From Coriobacteriia bacterium (GTDB lineage: Bacteria; Actinomycetota; Coriobacteriia; WRKU01; WQUG01): a stretch of 42,268 nucleotides of DNA. The stretch spans positions 1 through 42,268 of the forward strand of contig WQVN01000005.1 of assembly GCA_009785795.1 (NCBI GenBank). Reading direction: 5' to 3'. Positions within the stretch are counted from its first letter, which is position 1. Each line of letters begins with the position of its first letter. Under the pieces are notes generated by a model. It was not told where the DNA came from. It saw only the letters and a list, made by a program, of their open reading frames with translations, and ran no database searches. Of this stretch, positions 26,490 through 36,946 are shown in pieces. The translations under genes and the position numbers were made by a program.

Positions 26490-29303
26490 TTGGCAGGCAC
26501 GAAAATATATGAGCTCGCCAAAGAGTTCGGCATGCAGAGCAAAGAGCTGCTTGAAGAGGTGCAAAAGCTGGGAATACCAGTCAAAACACCGTCGTCAAGC
26601 TTGGTTGACGCCTATGTTGACATAGTGCGCATGCAGCTTGCTCCTTTGATTGCGCAGCGTCAGGCTGAGGTTGCCGAGGCTCGTGCGACGGCAGAAGCCG
26701 AAGAAGCACGCAAGGTTGCAGAGGCTGAGGCAGCGGCACAAGCCGAGGAAGAAGAGCGTCGCAAGGCTGAAGAAGCAGCACGTGTCAAACGCGAAGAAGA
26801 GCGCACGCGTCGCGAAGCTGAGCGTTTACGCTTGGAAGAAGAGGCAAAGGAACGTGCGGCAGCAGAGGCTGCTGCGCAAGAACAGGTTCCATTACCTGGT
26901 GTTGTTGAGGCGGCAATAGCTGCGGTCGCTGCTGCAGGCGGGGGCAGTGATGCTGCAGGTAGTGATGCGACATCAGCGCCAGCTACAGATACTGCTTCTG
27001 ACAAGAAAAAGCCTGTCGCTGCGAAAGTCGCTGCGAAAACGGCTGCGAAGAAAAGTGCAGAAGCAAAGACTGCAGCAAAGAAAACAGAGGGCAAAGATGC
27101 TCCTGCGACATCTGAAGAACAGGTAGCTGCGGCATCTGCGCAGCAAAAATCAGCTGCTGCATCTGCACCTAAGACTGCTTCCCAAGCTGCTCCTAAGGGT
27201 AAAGGCAAGCAACAGCCTGCGAAAAAGCCAGATGCGGCAAAGAAAAGTGCCACAAGGCGCAGTAGTCTTGAAGCTGCCATTGCTGCTGAGCACGAACGTC
27301 TTGAGCGTGAAAAAGCAGTACGCAAAGAGGCCGAAGAGGCTCAACGCTATAAAGAGATGGCAATACAAGCAGAGAAGCTGCAAAAAGAAAAAGTACTTGC
27401 AGAAATGCGCGCAGAGGTCGAGGCTGCACGTGCCGAGGGCGAATCAAAGCGAGCAAAGAAAAAGAAGAAAAAGGGTAAAGCGGGCGCAGAAGACGAGCTG
27501 CTTAAAGATGCCGCCACTGATTCTGAGCTTCAGCCTTCAGATAAGGGAGGTGGCAGTGCGGTCACGGTTAGCGAAGGTCTGACCTTGGGCGAATTCGCAG
27601 AAGTACTTGAGGTTCCCGCTAATGACTTGATTAAAACCTTGTTTATGCTGGGGACCCCTCTTTCAGTTAATGAGCCCATTAGCAATGAGTTGATCGAGTT
27701 GCTTGCTGATGATTTAGAGCGCAGTGTGACCATCCAGCGCCCAGAAGATGAGATGACCTGGACCTTTGAAGAGGATAAGCCAGAAGATCTTGAACCACGC
27801 AGCCCTGTTGTTACCGTTATGGGTCATGTTGACCACGGTAAGACGTCACTGCTTGATGCGATTCGCGAGACAGGAATCGTAGATACCGAGGCTGGCGGAA
27901 TTACTCAGCATATTGGTGCGTCTGTTGTGCAAAAAAATGGTCGTCACATTACCTTTATCGATACACCTGGTCACGAAGCTTTTACTGCGATGCGTGCGCG
28001 TGGTGCAAATATCACTGACATTGTTATCTTGGTTGTTGCTGCAGACGACGGCGTTATGCCGCAAACTGTCGAGGCGATTAGTCACGCAAAAGCAGCGGGT
28101 GTGCCCATTGTAGTTGCGGTGAACAAGATTGATAAAGACGGTGCAAATCCTGATCGCGTGCGTCAAATGCTGACAGAATATGAAGTTGTTCCAGAGGACT
28201 GGGGCGGCAGCAATATCTTTGTCGATATATCTGCAAAGCAACGCAAGGGTATTGATGATCTGCTCGAAATGTTGTTGATTCAGGCAGACATGCTAGAGCT
28301 GAAGGCCAATCCCAATACTGATGCTTTTGGCACGGTAATTGAGGCAAAGCTAGACAAGGGACGTGGCCCCGTTGCTACTGTGCTGGTGCAACGTGGAACG
28401 TTGAGTGGTGGAGACGCTTTAGTTGCAGGCGTTGCCTTTGGTAGAGTGCGTGCATTAATGGCACCTGATGGCATGCAGGTAAAGTCTGCTGGTCCGTCAG
28501 AGCCCGTTGAGATATTAGGACTGCAAAGCGTGCCTTCAGCAGGTGACGAGTTCCTTGTATTTAAGGACGAGCGAGCTGCACGTGCTCTTGCTGATACACG
28601 TGCTATGAAGCAGCGTCTGCGTGCACATGAAACGAGCCACAAGCATGTATCGCTTGATGACTTGTTTAGTGCAATTGAGGCAGGGGAAATCAAGGACTTG
28701 AACCTGATTGTAAAGGCAGACGTACAGGGATCCATTGAGGCCTTGGCAGATGCACTGACAAAGATTGATCAGGAAGAAGTGCGCATTAACATTGTTCACT
28801 CTGCAGTTGGAGGAATTACTGAAACCGACATTCAGCTTGCAACGGTGAGTAACGCCATTGTTATTGGATTTAACGTTCGTCCAACACCAGGGGCAAAGAC
28901 CCTTGCTGTTGAAGAACAGATAGATGTGCGCTTGTATCGCGTAATCTATCAAGCGATTGAAGAGATTAATGCAGCACGCGTAGGAATGCTTGCTCCTGAA
29001 TTTGTTGAGGAGGATACTGCGCGCGTTGAGGTGCGTGAGCTATTCCGTGTTCCCAAGATGGGTACTATTGCAGGATCTTACGTGTTAGAGGGCGAGATTG
29101 GTCGCGATGACAAGGTTCGCATTGTTCGTGATTCAACGGTAGTTTATGAGGGCACCATTGGGTCGCTCCGTCGCTTTAAAGAAGATGTCAAATCGGTACG
29201 CGCAGGCTATGAATGTGGTGTCGGAATTGATGGCTTCCAAGACTTAAAGATTGCAGATATTATTGAAGCCTATCGCATAAATGAAGTTGCTCGCAAAGCT
29301 TAG
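26490..29303 (+). CDS. infB: Translation initiation factor IF-2
   Basis: Low-complexity Ala/Lys/Glu N-terminus; [45 protein letters not shown]. Confidence 0.97.
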   Translation: MAGTKIYELAKEFGMQSKELLEEVQKLGIPVKTPSSSLVDAYVDIVRMQLAPLIAQRQAEVAEARATAEAEEARKVAEAEAAAQAEEEERRKAEEAARVKREEERTRREAERLRLEEEAKERAAAEAAAQEQVPLPGVVEAAIAAVAAAGGGSDAAGSDATSAPATDTASDKKKPVAAKVAAKTAAKKSAEAKTAAKKTEGKDAPATSEEQVAAASAQQKSAAASAPKTASQAAPKGKGKQQPAKKPDAAKKSATRRSSLEAAIAAEHERLEREKAVRKEAEEAQRYKEMAIQAEKLQKEKVLAEMRAEVEAARAEGESKRAKKKKKKGKAGAEDELLKDAATDSELQPSDKGGGSAVTVSEGLTLGEFAEVLEVPANDLIKTLFMLGTPLSVNEPISNELIELLADDLERSVTIQRPEDEMTWTFEEDKPEDLEPRSPVVTVMGHVDHGKTSLLDAIRETGIVDTEAGGITQHIGASVVQKNGRHITFIDTPGHEAFTAMRARGANITDIVILVVAADDGVMPQTVEAISHAKAAGVPIVVAVNKIDKDGANPDRVRQMLTEYEVVPEDWGGSNIFVDISAKQRKGIDDLLEMLLIQADMLELKANPNTDAFGTVIEAKLDKGRGPVATVLVQRGTLSGGDALVAGVAFGRVRALMAPDGMQVKSAGPSEPVEILGLQSVPSAGDEFLVFKDERAARALADTRAMKQRLRAHETSHKHVSLDDLFSAIEAGEIKDLNLIVKADVQGSIEALADALTKIDQEEVRINIVHSAVGGITETDIQLATVSNAIVIGFNVRPTPGAKTLAVEEQIDVRLYRVIYQAIEEINAARVGMLAPEFVEEDTARVEVRELFRVPKMGTIAGSYVLEGEIGRDDKVRIVRDSTVVYEGTIGSLRRFKEDVKSVRAGYECGVGIDGFQDLKIADIIEAYRINEVARKA

Positions 29304-29332
29304 TATATTGGACGATAGAAAGGAAATAAACT

Positions 29333-29713
29333 ATGTCACGTCAGAATTTTAGCCGTAAAAATGATGAGGCGGCGCGCGCTGCAGTTGCCCTGATAATCGA
29401 GCGTGAAATTAGTGATCCACGCATATTTATGACTACGGTAACGGGTGTTGAAGTAAGTCCAGATAAAAGTGTGGCACATGTTTTTGTAAGTAATGACCCA
29501 GAGCGCTACGAAGAAATGCTTGCGGGACTTGAATCTGCAAAGGGTCGCATTCGCAGCCTGCTTAGCAAGGCAGTTGGCTGGAGATCTACCCCAGAGCTAC
29601 ATTTTCACGTTGATGAAGCGCTTGATGAAGGTCAGCGCATTGCAGATATCTTGGCAAGTGCAGATGAGCGTCGCGAACAGTTTGCCGCACAAGATGCAAA
29701 CGAAGATGCCTAG
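29333..29713 (+). CDS. rbfA: 30S ribosome-binding factor RbfA
   Basis: ALIIEREISDPRIFMTTVTGVEVSPDKSVAHVFVS, PELHFHVDEALDEGQRIADIL. Confidence 0.93.
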   Translation: MSRQNFSRKNDEAARAAVALIIEREISDPRIFMTTVTGVEVSPDKSVAHVFVSNDPERYEEMLAGLESAKGRIRSLLSKAVGWRSTPELHFHVDEALDEGQRIADILASADERREQFAAQDANEDA

Positions 29714-29731
29714 CAATATAGATGACGATTC

Positions 29732-30808
29732 TTGCGGTATAGCAGTACTGTTGTGACTGGCAGGGATATCAGCGCAGAAGCCCTCTGTGACCTTCTGCAG
29801 GGCATTGGCAAAGATACACAGGTCATGGTCTGTGCGCATACGCGTCCCGATGGTGATGCGGTAGGGTCAGTGCTCGCACTGACTCTTGCGCTGCAGGCAC
29901 GAGATATCAATGCGGTTTCTGTGCTTGCTGACAATGGGAGCGTGCCAGAACCATATTTGTGGATGGCGGGTGCGCATAATTACAAACGTCCTGATCAGAT
30001 GGCAGGACAAATTGCAGATTATTTTATTGCACTTGATACGCCAGATATTGGCAGACTTAGCGAGGCGTGCGATCTGCTGCGTGCTGCAAAACAAACAATT
30101 ATTATTGATCATCATCCGCCACTGCAAGAAAATTATGCTGACCTACGTTACGTACGTCCTGACGCGGCAGCTAATGGGCAGATGATTTGGGATTTGCTTG
30201 GTAAAATGGGGTGGGATCGTACAGCCGATATTGCCACTGCCTGTTATGTTGCAACGGCAAGTGATACGGGCAGCTTTCAGTTTTCCAACACAACACAGCA
30301 GGTTTTTGCCGCGACAAGCGAAATGATAGCAGCTGGTGCTGAACCTGCACATATCGCAAAGCAGATGTATGGACAAAAACCGCTTGCAGCACTGCAGCTT
30401 GAAGGACGTATATTGTCACGCGCAAAACTACTTAATGGTGGCGCAGTTGTACATTCTTACCTGTCTGATGCTGATCTGCAGGAGCTGAATCTTCCCATTG
30501 ATTGGACAGAGAATCTGATTAACCTAATTCGCTATGTTCGCGATACCGATGTAGCACTTTTTATCACTGAGTCATCAAAGGGACCACGCCTGTCTTTGCG
30601 AAGCGATGGCAAATTTGATGTGTCTGCAGTGGCGCGACAATTTGGTGGCGGAGGACATAAGGCTGCCGCAGGAATTACCTGGAAAGATAAATCAGCAACG
30701 CGAGAGCAAATCCTTGATGACTTGTTAGCTGTGTTGCCGACGCGCGATGCGAGCAGGGACGAAGAAAGCCAAACCTGGGACAGCGACTGGAAGATCGTTG
30801 AAGGCTAA
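29732..30808 (+). CDS. DHH/DHHA1 phosphoesterase (NrnA-like)
   Basis: AHTRPDGDAVGSVLAL, IIDHHPP, ATASDTGSFQFSNTT, FGGGGHKAAAG. Exact start uncertain. Confidence 0.9.
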   Translation: MRYSSTVVTGRDISAEALCDLLQGIGKDTQVMVCAHTRPDGDAVGSVLALTLALQARDINAVSVLADNGSVPEPYLWMAGAHNYKRPDQMAGQIADYFIALDTPDIGRLSEACDLLRAAKQTIIIDHHPPLQENYADLRYVRPDAAANGQMIWDLLGKMGWDRTADIATACYVATASDTGSFQFSNTTQQVFAATSEMIAAGAEPAHIAKQMYGQKPLAALQLEGRILSRAKLLNGGAVVHSYLSDADLQELNLPIDWTENLINLIRYVRDTDVALFITESSKGPRLSLRSDGKFDVSAVARQFGGGGHKAAAGITWKDKSATREQILDDLLAVLPTRDASRDEESQTWDSDWKIVEG

Positions 30809-32090
30809 ACGTGCGAAACGAGCTGCAACGGCACTTTCGGGCGTCTTACTGCTGGATAAACCGCAAGGTTGGACTAGCCACGATCTAGTAGCAAAGCTGC
30901 GTGCACTTACGGGTGAAGGGCGCATTGGACACTGCGGGACGCTTGATCCAGATGCCACAGGACTCATGGTAATGCTTGTAGGTCCTGCGACGAGACTTTC
31001 AGACAACTTTATAAAAGACACAAAGAGCTATCGCGCACGGATTTGTTTTGGCACAGCAACGACGACCGATGATGCAGCAGGAGACGTAGTGGATAGTTCG
31101 CCAGTGCCAGCTACAGTGTTTCAAGAGGACTGGGCACATACTCTGTTGCTCCAATTTACAGGAGAACAGGATCAGATACCCCCTGATTTTTCTGCGCTGA
31201 AAGTGGATGGCAAGGTGGGATATCGCGAGGCGCGCAAGGGTCGTCCTCTGCAACAGCCAGCGCGACAAATCAAGGTACATTGTGCAGATTTGAGAGAAAT
31301 AGACCAGGCGACTTCGTCGTGGGTTGTAGATTTTACTGTATCGAAGGGTAGCTATATCCGTGCAATTGCGCGCGATATTGGACACGAGGCAGGAACACAT
31401 GCACATCTTTGCGAGCTGCGGCGTGTAGCATCGGGAGAGTTTGACCTTGAGCGGGCGCACAGCATTGCCGAAGTGGCAGATACCTGTGCAGATGATCCGC
31501 TGGCGATTGCTGATTACTTTCTGTCGCGAGAAGTGCTGACTGCATCAGTGCCAGAAGCCAGATTGAACGCAGCAGGAATAGCAGGCTCACGCGTAGGACC
31601 ATGTGTGCTTACCATAGGAGTTTTTGATGGAGTTCACCTAGGACATCAAGCGCTGCTGAAAGAGGTGGCGAATCGCGCCCAAGAACGTGGGCTACTCAGT
31701 GCTGTTCTCACTTTTGATGTACATCCCAATGCGACAATCAGACCTAGTCACGCACCGCAGACCTTGATGAGCTTGTCAGAAAAAGTTGCTACAATTGAAG
31801 CTTGTGGCATTGATCAAGTAATAGTATTGCCGTTTACTCATGCCTTGTCCCAGCAAAGTGCCACAGAATTTTTACTGAAAACCATGCCAACAGTTGCACA
31901 GGTGCGCGAAATAATAGTTGGCAGTGACTTTAGGTGTGGCAAGGGTGCTACTTGTGGCTCGATAGAGATGCAGGAGATTCTTGACATGGAGATTACTGTA
32001 TTTGGCCAAGAGGTAGATAGCAAGGGGATACCGTATTCGTCTACCAGGATTCGTGAAGGTATCACTTCTGTGACCTCTTTGGAAAGATAA
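30747..32090 (+). CDS. truB: Fusion: tRNA pseudouridine-55 synthase TruB + RibF-type FAD synthetase (nucleotidyltransferase) domain
   Basis: LLLDKPQGWTSHDLVAKL, GHCGTLDPDATGLMVMLVG, SKGSYIRAIARDIG; then LTIGVFDGVHLGHQALL, VLTFDVHPNATI, IVGSDFRCGKG, YSSTRIREGI-stop. Real start may be 30798. Confidence 0.9.
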   Translation: MRAGTKKAKPGTATGRSLKAKRAKRAATALSGVLLLDKPQGWTSHDLVAKLRALTGEGRIGHCGTLDPDATGLMVMLVGPATRLSDNFIKDTKSYRARICFGTATTTDDAAGDVVDSSPVPATVFQEDWAHTLLLQFTGEQDQIPPDFSALKVDGKVGYREARKGRPLQQPARQIKVHCADLREIDQATSSWVVDFTVSKGSYIRAIARDIGHEAGTHAHLCELRRVASGEFDLERAHSIAEVADTCADDPLAIADYFLSREVLTASVPEARLNAAGIAGSRVGPCVLTIGVFDGVHLGHQALLKEVANRAQERGLLSAVLTFDVHPNATIRPSHAPQTLMSLSEKVATIEACGIDQVIVLPFTHALSQQSATEFLLKTMPTVAQVREIIVGSDFRCGKGATCGSIEMQEILDMEITVFGQEVDSKGIPYSSTRIREGITSVTSLER

Positions 32091-32103
32091 GGTCTGGGCA
32101 TTG

Positions 32104-32109
32104 TATAAT
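32104..32109 (+). promoter_or_regulatory. TATAAT -10 element upstream of the CpXC-like gene
   Basis: Perfect TATAAT in the truB-ribF/CpXC gap; no clear -35. Confidence 0.35.
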
Positions 32110-32149
32110 GAAACATCAGAATAAGCAGTGTATGAAAGGATAAAGCGGA

Positions 32150-32605
32150 ATGCTGTTTGGGCAAATTGGATTTCATTGTCCCGTTGATGGAATGATGCAA
32201 GTGGGCTTTGACTGTGTCGAAGACATGGTGGTGCACCAGCAAGGAAGCGCTGATATTGCAGTGCGCTGTCCCAAGTGTGGTACCTTGGTAAAGATATCTT
32301 CGCAGACTCCAATTATTCCTCGTGCCGTTGTTGAGCAACTTGCTCGTGACCTTCATATTCCTCTTAAAGACGGCAAGTTTTCCTTTTCCAATGTCTTGGG
32401 ACGCATGACGGGACAGCATGGTATAGACCAGATTGGTGATTCCTGTTCTAGCGATTGCGATTGTTCAGATACACCACTGCTTTCAAGCCGAGATCTTACC
32501 GACACAGAAGACAAGCAGTTAGAGTATTTTGCATTTGAGCTTGACCAGATGGAATCTGTCGACGAGTTTTTAGCTCGTACGGTCACGGATGCAGACGAAC
32601 ATTAG
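32150..32605 (+). CDS. CpXC-like zinc-ribbon hypothetical protein
   Basis: HCPVDG, VRCPKCGTLVKIS, later SCSSDCDCSD cluster; acidic C-terminus; clear gap and start. Confidence 0.75.
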   Translation: MLFGQIGFHCPVDGMMQVGFDCVEDMVVHQQGSADIAVRCPKCGTLVKISSQTPIIPRAVVEQLARDLHIPLKDGKFSFSNVLGRMTGQHGIDQIGDSCSSDCDCSDTPLLSSRDLTDTEDKQLEYFAFELDQMESVDEFLARTVTDADEH

Positions 32606-32672
32606 CCTTTGATGCAACTGGCAATTTGAGTTTCCGCCAGCTGCTTTCTTGTAGCACAAAAGGACTTATTTC

Positions 32673-33521
32673 ATGGCAGAACTGCTTCAAAACATTCAGG
32701 CAATGGATCCCGTGGCGTTTAGCGTGGGAAGCCTTGCTATTCGCTGGTATGGACTGAGTTACGTATTGGGTTTTTTGGCTGCGTCGGGACTTGCTTACTA
32801 CTTTGCCAAAAGATGGAAGACTGAATTTAGCTTCGATGATTTGATTACCGTACTGCTTGGTGTTTCACTGGGTCTTATAATCGGTGCACGTATTGGTTTT
32901 TGCCTACTCTACAATCCTGCCTATTATCTGGCAAATCCTGTACAAATGATTGCATTTTGGCAGGGCGGTATCGCGGGTATGTCTTTTCATGGAGGATTGA
33001 TTGGCGGAGTAATTGGTGGTGCAATTTCAGCGCGCATTATCAAGATGCCCCTTTTGTCCCTGGGTGATCTAGTCATAATTGGAGCGCCAATTGGGCTGGG
33101 GTTGGGCAGGATGGCAAACTATATCAATGGTGAACTATGGGGTAGGGTCAGCGAAGTTCCTTGGGCTGTTGTGTTTGAGGGCGCAGGTCCGCTTGCTCGT
33201 CATCCCTCACAAGTATATGAGGCCTTACTGCAAGGGCTACTGATTTTTGCAGTATTGCTGTACATGGCTTTGTGTGCTGCAAAAAAGGAAGAGCCACCTG
33301 TTCAGGGTAGCCTGTTGGGCACTTTTCTTGTTCTGTATGGAGCAGTACGTATTTTTGCAGAATTTTTCAGGGAGCCTGACGCACATATAGGATTTTTGGC
33401 AGGCAATTGGCTGACGATGGGCATGCTGCTATCTATGCCCATGCTTATTTTAGGTGCATTTCTGCTGTGGCGTGCTTATGGCAAGCAAGTTTTTGCAATA
33501 GAGAAAAGGACTAATAAGTAA
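32673..33521 (+). CDS. lgt: Prolipoprotein diacylglyceryl transferase
   Basis: IRWYGLSYVLGFLAA, GARIGFCLLYNPAYYLANP, WQGGIAGMSFHGGLIGG, GRMANYINGELWGRVSEVPWAVVF, RHPSQVYEALLQG. Confidence 0.95.
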   Translation: MAELLQNIQAMDPVAFSVGSLAIRWYGLSYVLGFLAASGLAYYFAKRWKTEFSFDDLITVLLGVSLGLIIGARIGFCLLYNPAYYLANPVQMIAFWQGGIAGMSFHGGLIGGVIGGAISARIIKMPLLSLGDLVIIGAPIGLGLGRMANYINGELWGRVSEVPWAVVFEGAGPLARHPSQVYEALLQGLLIFAVLLYMALCAAKKEEPPVQGSLLGTFLVLYGAVRIFAEFFREPDAHIGFLAGNWLTMGMLLSMPMLILGAFLLWRAYGKQVFAIEKRTNK

Positions 33522-33590
33522 ACAACTCGACTACCTAGAACCGAAAAGGGTTAAAATTGCGATATATGCTTAAGACAGTCAGGAGAACAC

Positions 33591-35150
33591 ATGACAAATT
33601 TTAACCCAAATGACCCGCGGGGACAGACTCCTCAGCCCGATCATCAGGATGCTCCAGTGCACTACGTTTATGTGCCAGATGCTGCGGTTCAGCCCGCTGC
33701 GCCAGAAGTGCTGGGTGTGCCAGATCCTGTTTCCTCTGTTGGAACACCAGGAGTACCTGGGGTTGCAGATTTCACGGCAGCACAAATGCAACATGCTACC
33801 CAATTTGAACAGGGCACAGTACCGCATGATTCTGCAGGACAAGTAGTGCAGTCAGACCAGGCGATGCAGGCAGCGTATGGGCAACAGCTACCACTCCAGC
33901 CTGATCAATCCATGCTGCCAGTAGATGATATTGCAGATGATGCAGATAAGGGCTCGCGTGCCAAAAAACGTACCAAGTCCATAATAGCGCTGATTGCTGG
34001 TGCAGCTTTGTTGCTGACAAGTATTCTGGCTGCAGTTGCGATGCTGAATCCAGATGTGCTTTCGGAATGGAATCCTGCTACTTCGTCCGTCGCAGAAGAC
34101 CAGGCACCAACGGGCAGTGCATCAGATGAGCCCAGAGATCCAATCGTTATTCCAGAAGGGTTAGTCAATCCTTCAGAAGATGAGCTTTCTGTGCAAGTTG
34201 CACAGAAGGTGCTTCCGAGCGTCGTAAGTATTTCAGGTACGATGAGCATGGGTGGCGGCATGGGTGGTATGGGTGGCATGTTTCCCGAAAGTGAAGCCCG
34301 GAATGCTGGTGCGGGCGTTATCTTAAAGTCAGAAGGCTATATTGTCACCAATTACCATGTTATCCAGAATATGAGTAGTATTACGGTGTCTGCAGGTGCC
34401 GAGGAACATCAGGCAGTGTTGGTAGGAGCAGATCCATCAACTGACCTCGCAGTCTTAAAGATTGATGCCGAGGATTTGCCCGCCATTGAATTGGGGACAT
34501 CAAGCAACTTGCTTGAAGGTCAATACGTCATGGCAATAGGGTCTCCCTTTGGACATGAGATGTCAGTATCTGCAGGCATAATTTCTGGACTTGGACGTAC
34601 CAATGTGATGGCAACGCATGGTACTTGGACTGCATACGTAGACTTAATCCAAACTGACGCAGCGATTAATCCCGGCAATTCTGGTGGTGCGCTGGTTGAC
34701 AAATCTGGTCGCCTAATTGGCATAAATTCACTTATCAATACAACTTCAGGGTCATCTGCAGGTGTTGGCTTTGCAATTCCTGTTGACACGGTGGTGCATG
34801 TAGCAAACCAGTTAATCGAGACAGGTGCGGCGTCACATGCCTTCTTGGGAGTGAGTACTCAGACCATTACTCCAGAGATTGCACGCGCCTACGGCTTTCC
34901 TGTTGAGCGTGGCGCTGTTGTAAACTTTATTGCAGGCGGATCACCTGCTGATGTTGTCGGCATTAGGATCGGCGATTTTATTGTGCGCATTGGCGAGCAC
35001 AACATTTCCAATTCAGAAGATGTTATTTCTGCAATACGCTCATATCGTGTAGGTGACAGAGTTGAGGTAGAAATTTATCGCAGTGGTGAAAATGATGTGC
35101 TGACAGCTACCCTTGCTTCTAACGAATTTATGGAATCCGAACAGGAATAA
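33591..35150 (+). CDS. htrA: HtrA/DegP-like membrane-anchored serine protease with PDZ
   Basis: TNYHVIQ, DPSTDLAVLKID, DAAINPGNSGGALVD, GFAIPVDTV, C-terminal PDZ; one N-terminal TM. Confidence 0.93.
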   Translation: MTNFNPNDPRGQTPQPDHQDAPVHYVYVPDAAVQPAAPEVLGVPDPVSSVGTPGVPGVADFTAAQMQHATQFEQGTVPHDSAGQVVQSDQAMQAAYGQQLPLQPDQSMLPVDDIADDADKGSRAKKRTKSIIALIAGAALLLTSILAAVAMLNPDVLSEWNPATSSVAEDQAPTGSASDEPRDPIVIPEGLVNPSEDELSVQVAQKVLPSVVSISGTMSMGGGMGGMGGMFPESEARNAGAGVILKSEGYIVTNYHVIQNMSSITVSAGAEEHQAVLVGADPSTDLAVLKIDAEDLPAIELGTSSNLLEGQYVMAIGSPFGHEMSVSAGIISGLGRTNVMATHGTWTAYVDLIQTDAAINPGNSGGALVDKSGRLIGINSLINTTSGSSAGVGFAIPVDTVVHVANQLIETGAASHAFLGVSTQTITPEIARAYGFPVERGAVVNFIAGGSPADVVGIRIGDFIVRIGEHNISNSEDVISAIRSYRVGDRVEVEIYRSGENDVLTATLASNEFMESEQE

Positions 35151-35157
35151 ATCAGGC

Positions 35158-35634
35158 GTGAAAATCACCATTCTTGCGGTTGGCAAGTTAAAGGAACGAT
35201 ACTGGAAAGAGGCGCTTGCGCAATATGTGCAGCGCCTCTGTGCATATGGACGAACAGAGATTATAGAGCTGTCTGATCGTGAAGGGCAGAAAAGCACGGC
35301 AGAGCACGTCCAGATTGCCGAGGGTGCAGACATTTTGAAGCGCCTTGCTGCTGGTGCTGCAAATAGTCATGTGGTTGCCTTAGATAGTCAGGGTACAAAC
35401 TATAGCAGCGAGCAACTATCAAGAAGGCTTGACGATTTAAAGCTGTCTGGCAAATCCAACATAGTTTTCATTATTGGTGGCTCTCATGGATTATCAAAAG
35501 AGGTATTGTCACAGGCACATGAATCCTTGTCGTTTGGTGCACAGACCTGGCCACATCAGATGGCACGCGTGATGCTTGCAGAACAGCTGTATCGGGCATG
35601 CAGCATATCAGCAAATCATCCCTACCATAAGTAA
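35158..35634 (+). CDS. rlmH: 23S rRNA pseudouridine-1915 N3-methyltransferase RlmH
   Basis: VKITILAVGKLKERYWKEAL, IVFIIGGSHGLSKEVLSQAH, LSFGAQTWPHQMARVMLAEQLYRA...NHPYHK. GTG start. Confidence 0.94.
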   Translation: MKITILAVGKLKERYWKEALAQYVQRLCAYGRTEIIELSDREGQKSTAEHVQIAEGADILKRLAAGAANSHVVALDSQGTNYSSEQLSRRLDDLKLSGKSNIVFIIGGSHGLSKEVLSQAHESLSFGAQTWPHQMARVMLAEQLYRACSISANHPYHK

Positions 35635-35717
35635 TGTGTGGGGGATATGGACATCCTCTGCTGTCAAATCTAAAATGGGTGTATGTGGTCAGCTTGCGCA
35701 GGTTTGATGTTTTGAGG

Positions 35718-35723
35718 TATACT
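35718..35723 (+). promoter_or_regulatory. Candidate -10 (TATACT) of the rplS promoter
   Basis: TTGCGC-N18-TATACT upstream of an rplS leader of about 65 nt. Confidence 0.4.
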
Positions 35724-35796
35724 AGCCAATCGTGTTTTCATATTATTTATGCGATTTAAGATTTGTGTTTTAGGTATTGAGAAAAGGATTACTGCT

Positions 35797-36141
35797 ATGG
35801 ATGTCATTCGTGCTTTGGAGCAACAACAGATGAGAGATGACTTGGTTGCATTCCAAGTAGGCGATAACGTGAAAGTTCACTATCGTATTATCGAGGGCAA
35901 TCGTGAGCGTATTCAGATTTTTGAGGGTCGCATAATTCGTCGTCATGGTGCGATGAATCGTGAAACCTTCACTGTGCGCAAAATCAGCTTTGGTGTTGGC
36001 GTTGAGCGTACTTTCCCGGTAAACTCACCCAGAATTGAAAAGGTCGAGATTGTCAGCCGTGGCAAGGTTAGCAGCTCAAAGCTGTATTACCTGCGTGATA
36101 AAGTTGGTAAAGCTGCGCGCCTGAAAGAGAAAAACTACTAA
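35797..36141 (+). CDS. rplS: 50S ribosomal protein L19
   Basis: [88 protein letters not shown] 35797 preferred. Confidence 0.97.
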   Translation: MDVIRALEQQQMRDDLVAFQVGDNVKVHYRIIEGNRERIQIFEGRIIRRHGAMNRETFTVRKISFGVGVERTFPVNSPRIEKVEIVSRGKVSSSKLYYLRDKVGKAARLKEKNY

Positions 36142-36203
36142 GTTTGGAGTTTGGCGCGAGTACTGCGCACAACTGCTTGAAGAAAGCTTTAGACAGCGGC
36201 AAC

Positions 36204-36896
36204 ATGGCAAAACAGCTTAATCGGTCGAGTAAATTTAATACAGAACAAGAGCGCCTGGCACAAGTTCAGGCGCTCTTTGCGTGTGAACAGGATTTGTATG
36301 ATGCCGGCGCAAAGGTTATTGTTTGCATCGACGAAGTTGGTCGCGGCGCGTTGGCAGGTCCTGTTTCTGCTGCTGCTGTAGTGCTGGGACCAGATTGGCA
36401 GCCCGTGTTAGGATTGCGTGACTCAAAACAGATCAGTGCAAAGCAGCGTGAAGAATTGGCAGTAGCTTTGACTGATAATGTGCAAGCATGGCATGTTGCT
36501 CATGTAGACGCAGGCTACATTGATGAGCATGGAATTGTGCCTGCGCTTCGTCGTGCCATGTTGTGTGCCGTAGAAGGCCTCCAATTGGACTACGCGCCTG
36601 ACAAAGTGTTGATTGATGGATTGCCGATGAAGTTGTTCGAGCAAGAAATTGCCATTGTGAAGGGGGACAGCAAAGTTGCGGGTATTGCTGCAGCTTCAAT
36701 TCTTGCAAAAGTTGCGCGTGACGCGCTTATGGTTGCTGCAGATGCTGATTATGGCGGATATGGATTTGTTTCAAATAAAGGTTATGGTTCTATTGCTCAT
36801 CGCACAGCTATTGTTCAGCAGGGATTGTCATCTATTCATCGGCGTAGTTTTTGTCAGAAAATCCTTGAATCAGGCAATCAGGAAGAACTTTTTTAG
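36204..36896 (+). CDS. rnhB: Ribonuclease HII
   Basis: CIDEVGRGALAGPVSAAAVVL, RDSKQISAKQREELA, DSKVAGIAAASILAKVARDALM, YGFVSNKGYGSIAH. Confidence 0.95.
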   Translation: MAKQLNRSSKFNTEQERLAQVQALFACEQDLYDAGAKVIVCIDEVGRGALAGPVSAAAVVLGPDWQPVLGLRDSKQISAKQREELAVALTDNVQAWHVAHVDAGYIDEHGIVPALRRAMLCAVEGLQLDYAPDKVLIDGLPMKLFEQEIAIVKGDSKVAGIAAASILAKVARDALMVAADADYGGYGFVSNKGYGSIAHRTAIVQQGLSSIHRRSFCQKILESGNQEELF

Positions 36897-36900
36897 CACC

Positions 36901-36930
36901 AATTTGTTTCCTGCAGGTGGCAAATTTTAC
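36901..36930 (+). terminator. Candidate terminator after rnhB
   Basis: AATTTGTTTCC-TGCA-GGTGGCAAATT (one mismatch, two G-T pairs) followed by TTAC. Confidence 0.4.
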
Positions 36931-36946
36931 GCTTCCACGCTGTCAG

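Noticed and set aside
26660-27325. 221-aa minus-strand ORF (Ala/Ser/Phe-rich)
   Set aside because: Exact antisense of the low-complexity IF-2 N-terminal region; composition artefact.
26640-27480. Ala/Lys/Glu-rich repeats as a possible mobile or repeat element
   Set aside because: Typical low-complexity linker of actinobacterial IF-2, no exact long repeat.
31838-32419. 193-aa minus-strand ORF over ribF/CpXC
   Set aside because: Overlaps coding DNA on the plus strand; no family signature.
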